Source of the DNA: Phytoactinopolyspora halotolerans | GTDB taxonomy: Bacteria > Actinomycetota > Actinomycetes > Jiangellales > Jiangellaceae | Length of the DNA: 64,000 bases | NCBI RefSeq assembly: GCF_010550675.1 | Contig: NZ_JAAGOA010000016.1 | Coordinates: forward strand, 1-64,000 | Direction: 5' to 3' | Part shown: piece by piece, positions 1-7,612 of the stretch | Layout of the letters: every line of letters starts with the position of its first letter | How positions within the stretch are numbered: the first letter of the stretch is position 1 | Program-made: the position numbers and the translations under genes | The notes under the pieces: generated by a model | Databases searched by the model: none | Told to the model about the DNA's origin: nothing | Seen by the model: the letters and a program-made list of their open reading frames with translations, nothing else

Positions 1-90
1 GAACCGGCCCCGCCCACCAGCAGCCGCCCCACCAGGCATCTCACCCGGCGAGGCAGAGCTACAAGCAGCCGAATCGAACATGTGTCCATG

Positions 91-243
91 CTATTCGAAC
101 ACCCGTACCCCCGCAACCAAGATCCACCCCGCCACCCAGACGATCGCGTTCACCCACAGGGAACACCCGCCGAACACCACCCAGACCGCCACCGAAGGGC
201 GCGCCCACGGACGCGTACCCGGAGGCCCACGACGCAACGCCAC
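91..243 (-). CDS. possible small membrane protein (50 aa)
   Basis: Short reading frame downstream of the LLM oxidoreductase gene on the same strand. The translation from a GTG at 243 has a basic N-terminus (arginines around residues 4-5, 12 and 16) followed by a strongly hydrophobic stretch rich in Trp, Val and Gly (about residues 19-47), which could form one or two membrane segments. I recognise no family and no clear ribosome binding site, so it may be chance; GC-rich DNA often gives hydrophobic frames. The rest of positions 1-256 shows no convincing gene. Confidence 0.25.
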   Translation of the reverse strand: MALRRGPPGTRPWARPSVAVWVVFGGCSLWVNAIVWVAGWILVAGVRVFE

Positions 244-256
244 AGCCAGGCATGCC

Positions 257-1039
257 TCACGCCGACTTCGGCGGACCCTCCTCGATGCGCATCCGCCGCT
301 GATCACGCGTCTCCGTCTCACCCTCCGGGAAATCGAGGGCCCACGTCACTCCGGCCGCCTCCAGCTCCCCCGGCCCCGCCGCATCGGTCAGGACGCCGAC
401 CACGTCGAACCCATCCGGCCGATCCAGCTCGGCCACCATCTCCGCCAGCTCCTCCGGCGTCGGGACGCGCGGTCCAGCGGACGGGAACACACCCTCCATC
501 CGGCGAGCCCGGGCCATCGTCCGTGCTCGCCGTATCGTCGCCGCCACCCAGATGGGCGGGCGGGGACGCTGGACCGCCGGCGGATCGAGCTGCGCGTGGA
601 CGCTATAGAACTCGCCGTCGTGGTCGACCCGCTCACCGCGCATGAAGGCGTCCAGCAGAGGCAGCGCCTCGTCCAGCCGCGCCCCATGTTCGCGCTGATC
701 GACGCTCTCCCCGAAGGCGCCGTACTCGGCCTCGGCTGGAGCACCGAGCCCCACACCCAGCACCGCGCGACCACCGCTGAGGTGATCCAAGGTGACCACT
801 TCTTTCGCCAGCTTCCACGGTCGCCGCCGCGGCACCGGCGTCACGAGCGTGCCGAGTAGCGTCCGCTCGGTACGCGCCGCAACCGCGCCCAGCACCACCC
901 ACGGGTCAAGCATCCGCGGCATCGCGTTGACGTGATCCCACAGGAAGAATCCATCCCAGCCGGCCCGCTCCGCGACGACCGCCAACTCCACCAGCGCACC
1001 GGGGTCACCGACGTTGGGCACACTGATTCCATAACGCAT
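257..1039 (-). CDS. LLM class flavin-dependent oxidoreductase
   Basis: 260-residue luciferase-like monooxygenase fold protein. The N-terminus (MRYGISVPN, then AERAGWDGFFLWDHV) is the typical first strand and helix of the LLM family, followed by the LGTLVTPVPRRRPWKLAKEV segment and GRAVLGVGLG, which line the flavin/F420 pocket in relatives. It probably uses reduced FMN or F420 as cosubstrate; the substrate cannot be read from sequence. The ATG at 1039 was preferred to one 10 codons upstream because the family normally begins a few residues before the first beta strand. It stands alone, next to the iron-type importer operon, with no obvious link to it. The protein is somewhat short for the family, ending soon after the barrel. 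Confidence 0.88.
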   Translation of the reverse strand: MRYGISVPNVGDPGALVELAVVAERAGWDGFFLWDHVNAMPRMLDPWVVLGAVAARTERTLLGTLVTPVPRRRPWKLAKEVVTLDHLSGGRAVLGVGLGAPAEAEYGAFGESVDQREHGARLDEALPLLDAFMRGERVDHDGEFYSVHAQLDPPAVQRPRPPIWVAATIRRARTMARARRMEGVFPSAGPRVPTPEELAEMVAELDRPDGFDVVGVLTDAAGPGELEAAGVTWALDFPEGETETRDQRRMRIEEGPPKSA

Positions 1040-1111
1040 GCGCCCATATCTACCGTGCGGCACTGACACCGGCCGGTGGATGTCACCCGCGCTCGTACCG
1101 ACGGCGCACCG

Positions 1112-2203
1112 TCATTGGGCCGATGCCTCAGCGAAGGCGTCCGAACGCAGCCACTCGGCCACCTCGCGGATCCCATCGACGACGTCGACCCCGCCGGCCG
1201 CCAGCACGGACCGGCTCGGAAGCATCAACACCCGCCCTCCGGCGACGGCGGGCAGCCCGGCCACGGCGTCGTTGCCGAGCAGAGAGCCGAACGACTCCTC
1301 GCCCTTGCCCATCACGTCGACCAGCAGAATCGCGTCCGGCGCCAGGCTGACGATCTGCTCCGGGTCGGCCGGCATGGTTCCGCGGATTCCCGCTTCTTCC
1401 ACCGCCGGTATGCCGCCCGCCCGCCGCACCACATCGGCGGTCATCGACTCCGGCCCGGCGATGAACGGGTTCTCGGCCTGGTTGGTCAGCACGAGAACCG
1501 TCGGCGCGTCCGCGGATTCCCCGGCCTGCTCGACCTCGGCGGCGATCTCGGCCAGCTCCTGCTCCATCTCGGTGATCAGCTCATCCGCGCGTTGCTCGGC
1601 GTCCGTGCCCAGGGCCCGCGCAATGGTGCGATAGTTCTCCTGCACCTGTGTCACGCTGCCCCAGTTGTTCTCGATGGCGACCAGCGGCACGTCGGTCTGC
1701 TGCAGGAGCTCCTCCGCGTCTTCCTCACCGTCGTGCCGGGCGGTCAGTACGACCAGATCCGGCTCCCAGGCGAGCACCTGCTCGGGGTCGAGACCGCTGC
1801 TCGGCGGAACCATGTTCGGCACCTGCGCCATCTCGTCCGGGTGATTGCCGAGCGTCTCGTTGGTGGTACTGGCCGGGACGGCGACCAGCCGGTCGACACC
1901 GGCAAGCGCGCGTACCGCCTCGGCGGCGTCGCTGGACAGTGCGACGACGCTGCTCGGGCCGTCGCCGTCCGCGGCGGCGTCGTCCCCGGGTCCGTCCGCG
2001 GCGTCGTCTCCGGGTTCGTCCGCGGCGTCGCCCGCCGACTCGTTCGTGGATTCGTCCGCGGCAGCCGACCCCGCGTCGCTGCCGCCGTCGTCGCTGCCGC
2101 CGCACGCCACCAGGGCGAGCGCGAGGACGGACGCGGCCGCGGCACGCACGAGCGTGGATGACCCGCCGACCATCGGACGCCGCTGGAGGAGGGACCGAGA
2201 CAT
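1112..2203 (-). CDS. Metal-chelate (siderophore/haem/B12-type) ABC transporter substrate-binding lipoprotein
   Basis: 363 residues. A Sec signal ends in the lipobox LVAC (Cys about residue 34), so the mature protein should be a membrane-anchored lipoprotein. A Ser/Gly/Asp-rich linker (residues 35-80, with repeated acidic DDAAD-like units) precedes a helical-backbone metal-receptor domain of the FecB/BtuF type, recognisable from the VALSSDAAEAVRAL start, LDPEQVLAWEPDLVVL and PDAILLVDV. It is the third gene of an operon with an ATPase and a FecCD permease, 6 nt after the ATPase stop. The ligand is probably an iron siderophore or haem; cobalamin cannot be excluded. Confidence 0.9.
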   Translation of the reverse strand: MSRSLLQRRPMVGGSSTLVRAAAASVLALALVACGGSDDGGSDAGSAAADESTNESAGDAADEPGDDAADGPGDDAAADGDGPSSVVALSSDAAEAVRALAGVDRLVAVPASTTNETLGNHPDEMAQVPNMVPPSSGLDPEQVLAWEPDLVVLTARHDGEEDAEELLQQTDVPLVAIENNWGSVTQVQENYRTIARALGTDAEQRADELITEMEQELAEIAAEVEQAGESADAPTVLVLTNQAENPFIAGPESMTADVVRRAGGIPAVEEAGIRGTMPADPEQIVSLAPDAILLVDVMGKGEESFGSLLGNDAVAGLPAVAGGRVLMLPSRSVLAAGGVDVVDGIREVAEWLRSDAFAEASAQ

Positions 2204-2209
2204 GATGCC

Positions 2210-3028
2210 TCACTTTCTGTGCTGTGGAACGGCGAGATCGTCGACGTCGAGCGCGGTGATGCGCAGCGAGCCGGTCGTGACGTCGTCGTCGACGATCGCC
2301 CGGACGCCGTAGATCTCGGCGAGTGTCTGTTCGGTCAGGACCTGTGCCGGAGGGCCGGTCGTCACCAGGCGGCCGGCGTCCATCAGTGCCAATCGGTCAC
2401 AGAACCGCGCCGCCTGCTCGAGGTCATGCAGCACCGCGACGACCGCGAGCCCGCGCGCAGCCTGGCGGCGCAGCACCTGCAGGACGTGCAGCTGATGCCG
2501 CAGATCCAACGCCGCCACCGGCTCGTCGAGCACGAGCACGGCAGTCCGTTGCGCCAGCGCCTTGGCCAGCTGGACCAGCTGACGTTCCCCACCGGAGAGC
2601 GTGGTCACCAGCTGCTCGGCCAGCCGGTCCGCGCCGGCCTCGGCCAACGCGTCGTCAGTGATGCGATGGTCGACCGGGCGCAGCGGTTCGAACCGCCCGA
2701 CGTGTGCGTGCCGGCCCATCAGGACGACGTCACGGGCCGTGAAGTCGAAGTCCATGGCGGTGTCCTGGGGCACGTACGCCAGCCGGCGGGCGCGTTCGGC
2801 GGGACGGAATCGGGTGATCGGGGCACCGCCGACGGTCACCGACCCGCGGGATGGCACCGCGACGCCGGCGAGCACCCGGACGAGCGTCGTCTTTCCGGCG
2901 CCGTTGGGACCGATCAGACCCAGCACCTCGCCGCCGGGGACGCTCAGGCTCACGTCGTCGACGATGGTCAGCCCATCGATGTCGACCCCGACACGATCCG
3001 CGCACAGGCCGGTCTGAGTCTCGTTCAC
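2210..3028 (-). CDS. Metal-chelate ABC transporter ATP-binding protein
   Basis: 272-residue ABC ATPase of the FecE/HmuV/BtuD group that powers import through the neighbouring FecCD permease at the cytoplasmic face. Walker A (GPNGAGKTT, about residues 39-47), the signature LSGGE (about 144-148), Walker B (VLVLDEP, about 164-170) and the following switch His (AVLHD) are all present, so it should be active. The YVPQD Q-loop is the form usual in iron-chelate importers. The start overlaps the end of the permease gene by 4 bp (ATGA), showing translational coupling. Confidence 0.93.
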   Translation of the reverse strand: MNETQTGLCADRVGVDIDGLTIVDDVSLSVPGGEVLGLIGPNGAGKTTLVRVLAGVAVPSRGSVTVGGAPITRFRPAERARRLAYVPQDTAMDFDFTARDVVLMGRHAHVGRFEPLRPVDHRITDDALAEAGADRLAEQLVTTLSGGERQLVQLAKALAQRTAVLVLDEPVAALDLRHQLHVLQVLRRQAARGLAVVAVLHDLEQAARFCDRLALMDAGRLVTTGPPAQVLTEQTLAEIYGVRAIVDDDVTTGSLRITALDVDDLAVPQHRK

Positions 3029-4131
3029 GCCCGGACCACCCGCCGTCTGCGCAGGACGAGAAGCAGGAAGATCGGCGCGCCGAGGAATGCGGTCACGGTC
3101 CCGGTCTGCAGCGTGACCGGCGAGAACAGCATCCGAGCCAGCAGATCGGCCAGCACCAGGAAGGCGCCGCCCACCAGCGCGGCGCCAGGCAGCAGCACTC
3201 GGTGGTCCGGGCCGAGCAGGAGCCGGATCAGGTGCGGGATCACCAGCCCGACGAATCCGATGATGCCGGCGACGGCGACGGCCGCTCCGGTGAGCACCGC
3301 GGCGAGGACCAGCAGGATGCGCCTGATCCGCACCACGTCCACCCCGCTGGCCTGGGCATGCGCTTCACCGAGCAGCATGACGTTCAAGTCGCGAGTGAAG
3401 GCGAGCACGGCGGCGACGGCGACGACGGCCGGCGCCGCCACCATCTGCACGTGCGTCCAGGTCCGGGCGACGAGATCACCGTTGAGCCAGAAGACGACGC
3501 CGCGCAGCGCCTCGTCGTCGGGCGCGTTCGTGACCATCGCACTGACGACGGCGCCGAACAGGGCGTTGAGGGCGATACCGATGAGCAACAACGTCGCAAT
3601 GGAACGGTCACGGCGGGCGGCGGCGACCGCATAGACGAGGACGAGGGCGCTGAGCGCACCGACGAAGGCGCCGACGGGCAGCACCCACGAACCGGCCGCC
3701 GTGGCACCGGAGACGATGGCAGCGACGGCGGCCACCGCCGCGCCGCTGGATACCCCGAGGACGCCCGGTTCGGCGAGCGGATTGCGGAACAGTGCCTGCA
3801 TGACGGCGCCGGCCACGCCGAGTGCGGCACCGACGAACAGCGCGACCAGCACCCGGGGCAGGCGGATCGAGTCGATGATCGCCGCGTGCTCGCCGCTGTC
3901 GTCGCCGAGCACCGCGCGGACCGTGTCGGCGAACGGGATCCGCACCGGCCCCAGCGAGACCGCGATCACCACGGCCATGACCAGGAGGACGGCGAACACG
4001 GCGAACGCGAGGACGACCCGGATGCGCCGACGCCGCCGGTCGCGGCCGGATCCGGGTGGAGCAGGCCCATGATACGGATCGGATGGGCTCCCACCGAGGC
4101 GATCACCGTCGGTGACGGCCGGAGAGCTCAT
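3025..4131 (-). CDS. FecCD-family ABC transporter permease
   Basis: 368 residues with about ten hydrophobic segments after a basic cytoplasmic tail (RRRRIR near residue 35). The LGPVRIP motif after the first membrane helix, LPRVLVALFVGAALGVAGAVMQ, NPLAEPGVLG and the C-terminal GFVGLVIPHLIRLLLG are hallmarks of FecCD/BtuC permeases for siderophores, haem or vitamin B12. First gene of a permease-ATPase-binding protein operon. The ATG at 4131 has GAGGA just upstream; a further start 4 codons earlier is possible. An AT-rich patch upstream (about 4151-4173) may be its metal-responsive control site. Confidence 0.92.
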   Translation of the reverse strand: MSSPAVTDGDRLGGSPSDPYHGPAPPGSGRDRRRRRIRVVLAFAVFAVLLVMAVVIAVSLGPVRIPFADTVRAVLGDDSGEHAAIIDSIRLPRVLVALFVGAALGVAGAVMQALFRNPLAEPGVLGVSSGAAVAAVAAIVSGATAAGSWVLPVGAFVGALSALVLVYAVAAARRDRSIATLLLIGIALNALFGAVVSAMVTNAPDDEALRGVVFWLNGDLVARTWTHVQMVAAPAVVAVAAVLAFTRDLNVMLLGEAHAQASGVDVVRIRRILLVLAAVLTGAAVAVAGIIGFVGLVIPHLIRLLLGPDHRVLLPGAALVGGAFLVLADLLARMLFSPVTLQTGTVTAFLGAPIFLLLVLRRRRVVRA

Positions 4132-4150
4132 CGATCCTCGCATTCAAACG

Positions 4151-4173
4151 ACACTCATTATCATTTTATCTGA
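4151..4173 (-). promoter_or_regulatory. candidate metal-regulator operator/promoter for the FecCD operon
   Basis: An unusually AT-rich stretch in otherwise GC-rich DNA, 20-40 nt upstream of the permease start. On the minus strand it contains GATAAAATGATAATGAG, resembling half-sites bound by Fur/Zur-type repressors. It is not a clean palindrome and does not match the DtxR/IdeR iron box, so this is inference from position and partial similarity only. Confidence 0.35.
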
Positions 4174-4285
4174 CGTTAGACGACACCATGGCGACGGCAC
4201 AAATCCGGCCCGTCGCACGGAGGCAGCCACCGGCGAGATCCTCGACCGGCCCGCGACGCCGATACGACCTCGGACCTGCACCCCC

Positions 4286-4314
4286 TTGACACTCCGCCGC
4301 ATCCCATCCATAAT
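4286..4314 (+). promoter_or_regulatory. sigma70-type promoter of the arsR-SRPBCC operon
   Basis: TTGACA at 4286-4291 and CATAAT at 4309-4314 are separated by 17 nt, an almost consensus housekeeping promoter. The start point would fall near 4321, inside the first of two tandem operators that begin at the last base of the -10 box. Confidence 0.8.
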
Positions 4315-4345
4315 CAACCTATTGGTTGATCAACCGAAAGGTTGA
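4314..4345 (+). promoter_or_regulatory. tandem ArsR-family operators
   Basis: Two adjacent perfect inverted repeats of the same design: TCAACC-N4-GGTTGA at 4314-4329 and again at 4330-4345, with no spacing. The first touches the -10 box and start point; the second covers the ribosome binding site (AAAGG, 4337-4341). The arrangement strongly suggests negative autoregulation by the ArsR protein encoded at once downstream. Repeats are seen directly; the regulator assignment is inference from position and the CAACC-N4-GGTTG pattern I associate with this ArsR subgroup. Confidence 0.8.
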
Positions 4346-4350
4346 ATACG

Positions 4351-4698
4351 ATGGAAGACGATCAGCTGAGCGCCACCTTCGCTGCGCTGGCCGACCCGAC
4401 TCGCCGGGCCATCCTGGCGCGCCTGGCGGACGGTGAGGCGACGGTCAATCAGCTGGCCGAGCCGTTCGAGATGAGCCTCCAGGCGATCTCCAAACACCTC
4501 AAGGTGCTCGAGCGGGCCCGGCTGATCACCCGGGGCCGCGATGCGCAGTGGCGGCCATGCCGGCTGCAGACGGCACCACTAGAGACAGCGTCGGAGTGGA
4601 TCGAGCGTTACCGGCACGTCGCGCGAGACCGGCTCGACCGCCTCGACAAAGAAATCCAGAAACTCAAGCAACAGCAGGAAGGGCAGAACCATGAGTGA
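4351..4698 (+). CDS. ArsR/SmtB-family winged-helix regulator (SRPBCC-linked type)
   Basis: 115-residue repressor. The N-terminus has the ALADPTRRAILARLADGEATVNQLAEPF pattern (given here in parts: ALADPTRRAI, then LADGEATVNQLAEPF) and the recognition helix MSLQAISKHLKVLERARL typical of the ArsR subgroup that sits with AHSA1/SRPBCC proteins. It lacks an ArsR Cys metal box, so it likely senses something other than a metal. The ATG at 4351 with AAAGG upstream was chosen over an in-frame TTG at 4342, which lies inside the operator. Its stop overlaps the next gene's start by 8 bp, so the two are cotranslated. Confidence 0.93.
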   Translation: MEDDQLSATFAALADPTRRAILARLADGEATVNQLAEPFEMSLQAISKHLKVLERARLITRGRDAQWRPCRLQTAPLETASEWIERYRHVARDRLDRLDKEIQKLKQQQEGQNHE

Positions 4699-5164
4699 GA
4701 CCGAGATCATCGTCGAGCCGAACCGGCAGGACATCATCCACAAGCACACCTTCGACGCCCCGCGGGACCTTGTCTTCCGCGCCATCACCGAACCCGAGCT
4801 CGTCCCCCAGTGGTGGGGACCCCGGGACCTTTCCACCGAGGTGGATGTGATGGACGCGCGGACCGGCGGCCGCTGGCGGTTCATCAACCGCGACGCGGAT
4901 GGGAACGTGTACGCGTTCAGCGGGGTATTCCACGAGGTCACCGCCTCCGAGCGAGTCGTTCAGACCTTCGAGTTCGAGGGCATGCCGGGTCACGTCGCGC
5001 TGGAGACGCTCACCCTGGAGGAGGCCGATGGCAAGACCACATACGTGGCACGCACGCTGTTCCAGTCGGTCGAAGACCGCGACGGAGCGGTGCAGTCCGG
5101 CATGACGGAAGGCGCCCAGGACACCATGGACCGGCTCAGCGAGGTCATCGAGAAACTCCGCTGA
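4691..5164 (+). CDS. SRPBCC (AHSA1-like) domain protein
   Basis: 157-residue START-like fold protein. It has the conserved opening HKHTFDAPRDLVFRAITEPELVPQWWGP in pieces (DAPRDLVFRA, WWGPRD) and the GGRWRF turn, followed by FSGVFHEV, and ends in the amphipathic helix typical of the family. These proteins bind hydrophobic small molecules in a central cavity; the ligand is unknown. It overlaps the ArsR gene by 8 bp, and in this pairing the regulator usually controls the SRPBCC gene. Convergent with the RibD-like reductase gene, with a long perfect inverted repeat between them. Confidence 0.92.
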   Translation: MSETEIIVEPNRQDIIHKHTFDAPRDLVFRAITEPELVPQWWGPRDLSTEVDVMDARTGGRWRFINRDADGNVYAFSGVFHEVTASERVVQTFEFEGMPGHVALETLTLEEADGKTTYVARTLFQSVEDRDGAVQSGMTEGAQDTMDRLSEVIEKLR

Positions 5165-5172
5165 GACCGCAG

Positions 5173-5234
5173 CTTCCATGATCATCGAGGCTGAGCGGGA
5201 CTATCACCCCTGACATCCTCGATGATCATGGAAG
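5173..5234. terminator. 18-bp perfect inverted repeat between convergent genes (probable bidirectional terminator)
   Basis: CTTCCATGATCATCGAGG at 5173-5190 is repeated as its exact reverse complement at 5217-5234, with a 26-nt loop. It starts 9 nt after the SRPBCC stop and ends 20 nt before the stop of the convergent reductase gene. There is no T-run, as is common in actinobacteria. The arm itself contains the self-complementary ATGATCAT, so it can also form other structures. Confidence 0.6.
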
Positions 5235-5253
5235 GCGTGCGGGGAGGGAAGAG

Positions 5254-5886
5254 TCAGGTCGCCACCTCGTCCTCAAGGGCGAACGAGCCGGTGACCACCT
5301 CTCCGGCAGGGTGGTACGTCGCGATCACGGCTCCCGCCTTGGTCGTCCTGGCGCCGGTGAGCGTGAACGCCGAGCGGGTGCAGCCGTCCGGGAAGAGCTT
5401 CTTGCCGGCGCCCAGCACCACCGGGAACGTCAGCACGTGGTGCTCGTCGATGAGGTCATGCTCGCGCAGCGTCTGGATGAGTTCACCGCTGCCCCACACC
5501 TGGATCTCCCGCGCGTGCTGCTGCTTCAACGCGGCAACCCGGTCGGCGACGTTCTCGGCGATGAGCGTCGTGTTGTTCCAGTCGGCCGACTTCAGCGTCG
5601 TCGAGGCGACGTACTTCGGCAGGCTGTTCAGGGCGCGGGCCACCGGATCGTTCTCGTCGGTGACGCGCGGCCAATGCGCGGCGAAGATGTCGTAGGTCTT
5701 CCGCCCCAGGAGGAAGGCGTCGGCCCGGGACATCACCTCGTTCACGAACGCGCCCATATCCTCGTCGACGTGCGGAACCTGCCAGCCGCCGACGTCGAAT
5801 CCACTGCTGGGATCCTCCTCAGGTGTGCCCGGCGCCTGCAGCACACCGTCCATCGAGACGAACGTCGTCGCCACCACTGTGCCCAT
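5254..5886 (-). CDS. dihydrofolate reductase family protein (RibD C-terminal-like)
   Basis: 210 residues. The opening VVATTFVSMDGVLQAPG and the segment ADAFLLGRKTYDIFAAHWP are signatures of the DHFR-like RibD_C family of NADPH-dependent reductases; VWGSGELIQTL and the C-terminal LTGARTTKAGAVIATY complete the fold. Family members of this size are mostly of unknown substrate and do not replace the essential DHFR. ATG at 5886 has AGGAG upstream. It follows, in the same direction, the DHA2 exporter gene, about 70 nt downstream of that gene's stop. Confidence 0.9.
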   Translation of the reverse strand: MGTVVATTFVSMDGVLQAPGTPEEDPSSGFDVGGWQVPHVDEDMGAFVNEVMSRADAFLLGRKTYDIFAAHWPRVTDENDPVARALNSLPKYVASTTLKSADWNNTTLIAENVADRVAALKQQHAREIQVWGSGELIQTLREHDLIDEHHVLTFPVVLGAGKKLFPDGCTRSAFTLTGARTTKAGAVIATYHPAGEVVTGSFALEDEVAT

Positions 5887-5956
5887 CGTTCACTCCTGTC
5901 CTGTGATGCGACGCGAGCCCGAGCCGCTCTGGATGGCCCGGCGCTGACCCGCGCCT

Positions 5957-7489
5957 TCACCCATGCGTCGAACGACGGGCGTCGGATTCGACAGCCGGCG
6001 GTGCATTTCTCGCCTTCCGTTTCCGTGGGAAGAAGTAGGCGGGTATCAGAATCAGCGTCAGCAGCCCGAACGAGACCCAGAACGCCTGCCCGAACGCATT
6101 CGCCAGCAGTGGCGCGGCCGCCTCCCGCGCGTCGGCCGGTATCGAGCCCATCTGGTCGATCCCACCGTCGGCTCCGGACAGTCCGGCCTCCTCGAACTCC
6201 GCCGCGCTCGCCCGGGTGAACACCATCACGAGCAACGCCGACCCGAGCGAGCCGCCCACCTGCTGGATGGCGGAAACGGTGGTCGCACCACGGGAGACGG
6301 CCGCCTTGCTCAGCCTCGAGTAGGAGGTGGCGATCGTCGGCATCATCACCGCGCCGAAGCCGAGGCCGCGGACGAACAGCGCCAGCGCCAGCCATACGTA
6401 CGACGTCTCCGCGCCGACCGCACCGTACGGCGCGGTGCCCAGCAGCGCCAGCACGACGCCCACCGGCACCACGTAACCGGCGCCGGCCCGGTCGGTGATC
6501 CGGCCGGCCAGCGGCATCGCCACCATCGCCCCGAGACCCTGTGGAGCCAGCAGCAGACCAGCACCGAAGGCGCCTTCACCGCGGACGTTCTGGTAATACA
6601 GCGGCAACAGCAGCATGGCGCCGAACATCCCGACGGCTATCAGTAAGATCGCCACCGATCCGCTGGCGAAGGTCCGGTTGGCGAAGAGCCGGACGTCGAC
6701 GATCGACGACGGCCCGATCTTCAGGCTGTACATGACGTAGCCGGCGACGAGCGCGGCACCGGCGATCAACCACCCGATGACCCCCCACTCGGCGAAGCCG
6801 GCCCGTGCGCTCGCCTCGGAGAGACCGTAGAGCAGGCAGACCAGGCCGCCGGAGAGCAGTACCAAGCCGCGGTAGTCGAGACGCCCCGGCTCGGCAAGCG
6901 CTCCGCCCGCAGGCAGCTTGCGTACGGCGAGCCAGACCGCCAAGGCGCCGACAGGCACGTTGATCAGGAAGATCCAGTGCCAGCTGACATGCTGGACGAT
7001 GAATCCGCCGAGGACGGGGCCGAGGACCGGGCCGAGCAGCATCGGCACGCCGATCAGGCTCATCGCCCGGCCCATCCGTTCCGGTCCGGCCGCCCGGGCG
7101 ATGATGGTCTGCCCGCCGGGGATCAGCATGCCGCCGCCCAGGCCTTGCAGCAGCCGGAAGGCGATCAAGCTCTGGATCGACCACGCCGATGCGCACAGCA
7201 CCGAGCCGGTTGTGAAGAGGGTGATGGCGGTGATCCACACGGTCTTGGCGCCGAACCGATCGATCGCCCACCCGGTCACCGGGATGACGACGCCGACGGC
7301 GAGCAGGTATCCGGTCACCACCCACTGGGTGGTGACCAGCGGCGTATCCAGTTCTCGCCGCAAGGTGTCCAGGGCGACATTGACGATGGTGGTGTCGAGC
7401 AAGACCATGATCGTCCCGGAGATGACCACGAGCCCGGTGACGATCACGCCGCGGTCCAGCTTGTCCGACGGTGTCGAGGGGTCGTCCAT
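5957..7489 (-). CDS. DHA2-family (EmrB/QacA-like) MFS drug exporter
   Basis: 510 residues with about 14 hydrophobic segments. Family motifs are clear: LDTTIVNVALDTL in the first helix, WVVTGYLLAVGVVIPVTGWAIDRFG (motif A region), RLLQGLGGGMLIPGG and GPVLGPVLGGFIV (motif C). Likely a proton-driven exporter of amphipathic drugs. The ATG at 7489 was chosen because the first helix follows within about 20 residues; an ATG at 7567 would add 26 residues and place the start 20 bp from the SOS box of the divergent imuA' gene, so LexA influence on this gene is conceivable. C-terminus is basic (PRKRKAR). Confidence 0.9.
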   Translation of the reverse strand: MDDPSTPSDKLDRGVIVTGLVVISGTIMVLLDTTIVNVALDTLRRELDTPLVTTQWVVTGYLLAVGVVIPVTGWAIDRFGAKTVWITAITLFTTGSVLCASAWSIQSLIAFRLLQGLGGGMLIPGGQTIIARAAGPERMGRAMSLIGVPMLLGPVLGPVLGGFIVQHVSWHWIFLINVPVGALAVWLAVRKLPAGGALAEPGRLDYRGLVLLSGGLVCLLYGLSEASARAGFAEWGVIGWLIAGAALVAGYVMYSLKIGPSSIVDVRLFANRTFASGSVAILLIAVGMFGAMLLLPLYYQNVRGEGAFGAGLLLAPQGLGAMVAMPLAGRITDRAGAGYVVPVGVVLALLGTAPYGAVGAETSYVWLALALFVRGLGFGAVMMPTIATSYSRLSKAAVSRGATTVSAIQQVGGSLGSALLVMVFTRASAAEFEEAGLSGADGGIDQMGSIPADAREAAAPLLANAFGQAFWVSFGLLTLILIPAYFFPRKRKARNAPPAVESDARRSTHG

Positions 7490-7576
7490 CCTGCCCACTC
7501 GTACCCACATCCCGATGATCATCAACTGTTCATGCCGGTCTTGGTGCAGCCGACGGTTGACGCTCATGGGGACAGG

Positions 7577-7606
7577 TTGACGGCGATCGAACATAGGTTC
7601 GATAAT
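7577..7606 (+). promoter_or_regulatory. LexA-controlled promoter with perfect SOS box (imuA'-imuB)
   Basis: TCGAAC-ATAG-GTTCGA at 7587-7602 is a perfect palindrome matching the actinobacterial LexA box (TCGAAC-N4-GTTCGA). It lies in the spacer of a promoter with -35 TTGACG at 7577-7582 and -10 GATAAT at 7601-7606 (18 nt apart). The ATG of imuA' begins only 6 nt after the -10 box, so the message is probably leaderless. Confidence 0.92.
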
Positions 7607-7612
7607 CGAGGC

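Noticed and set aside
70-105. Possible LexA box near the left edge (CGAACATGTGTCC, GTTCGA repeats)
   Set aside because: The two CGAAC/GTTCG halves are not 4 nt apart in inverted orientation; no recognisable gene begins there.
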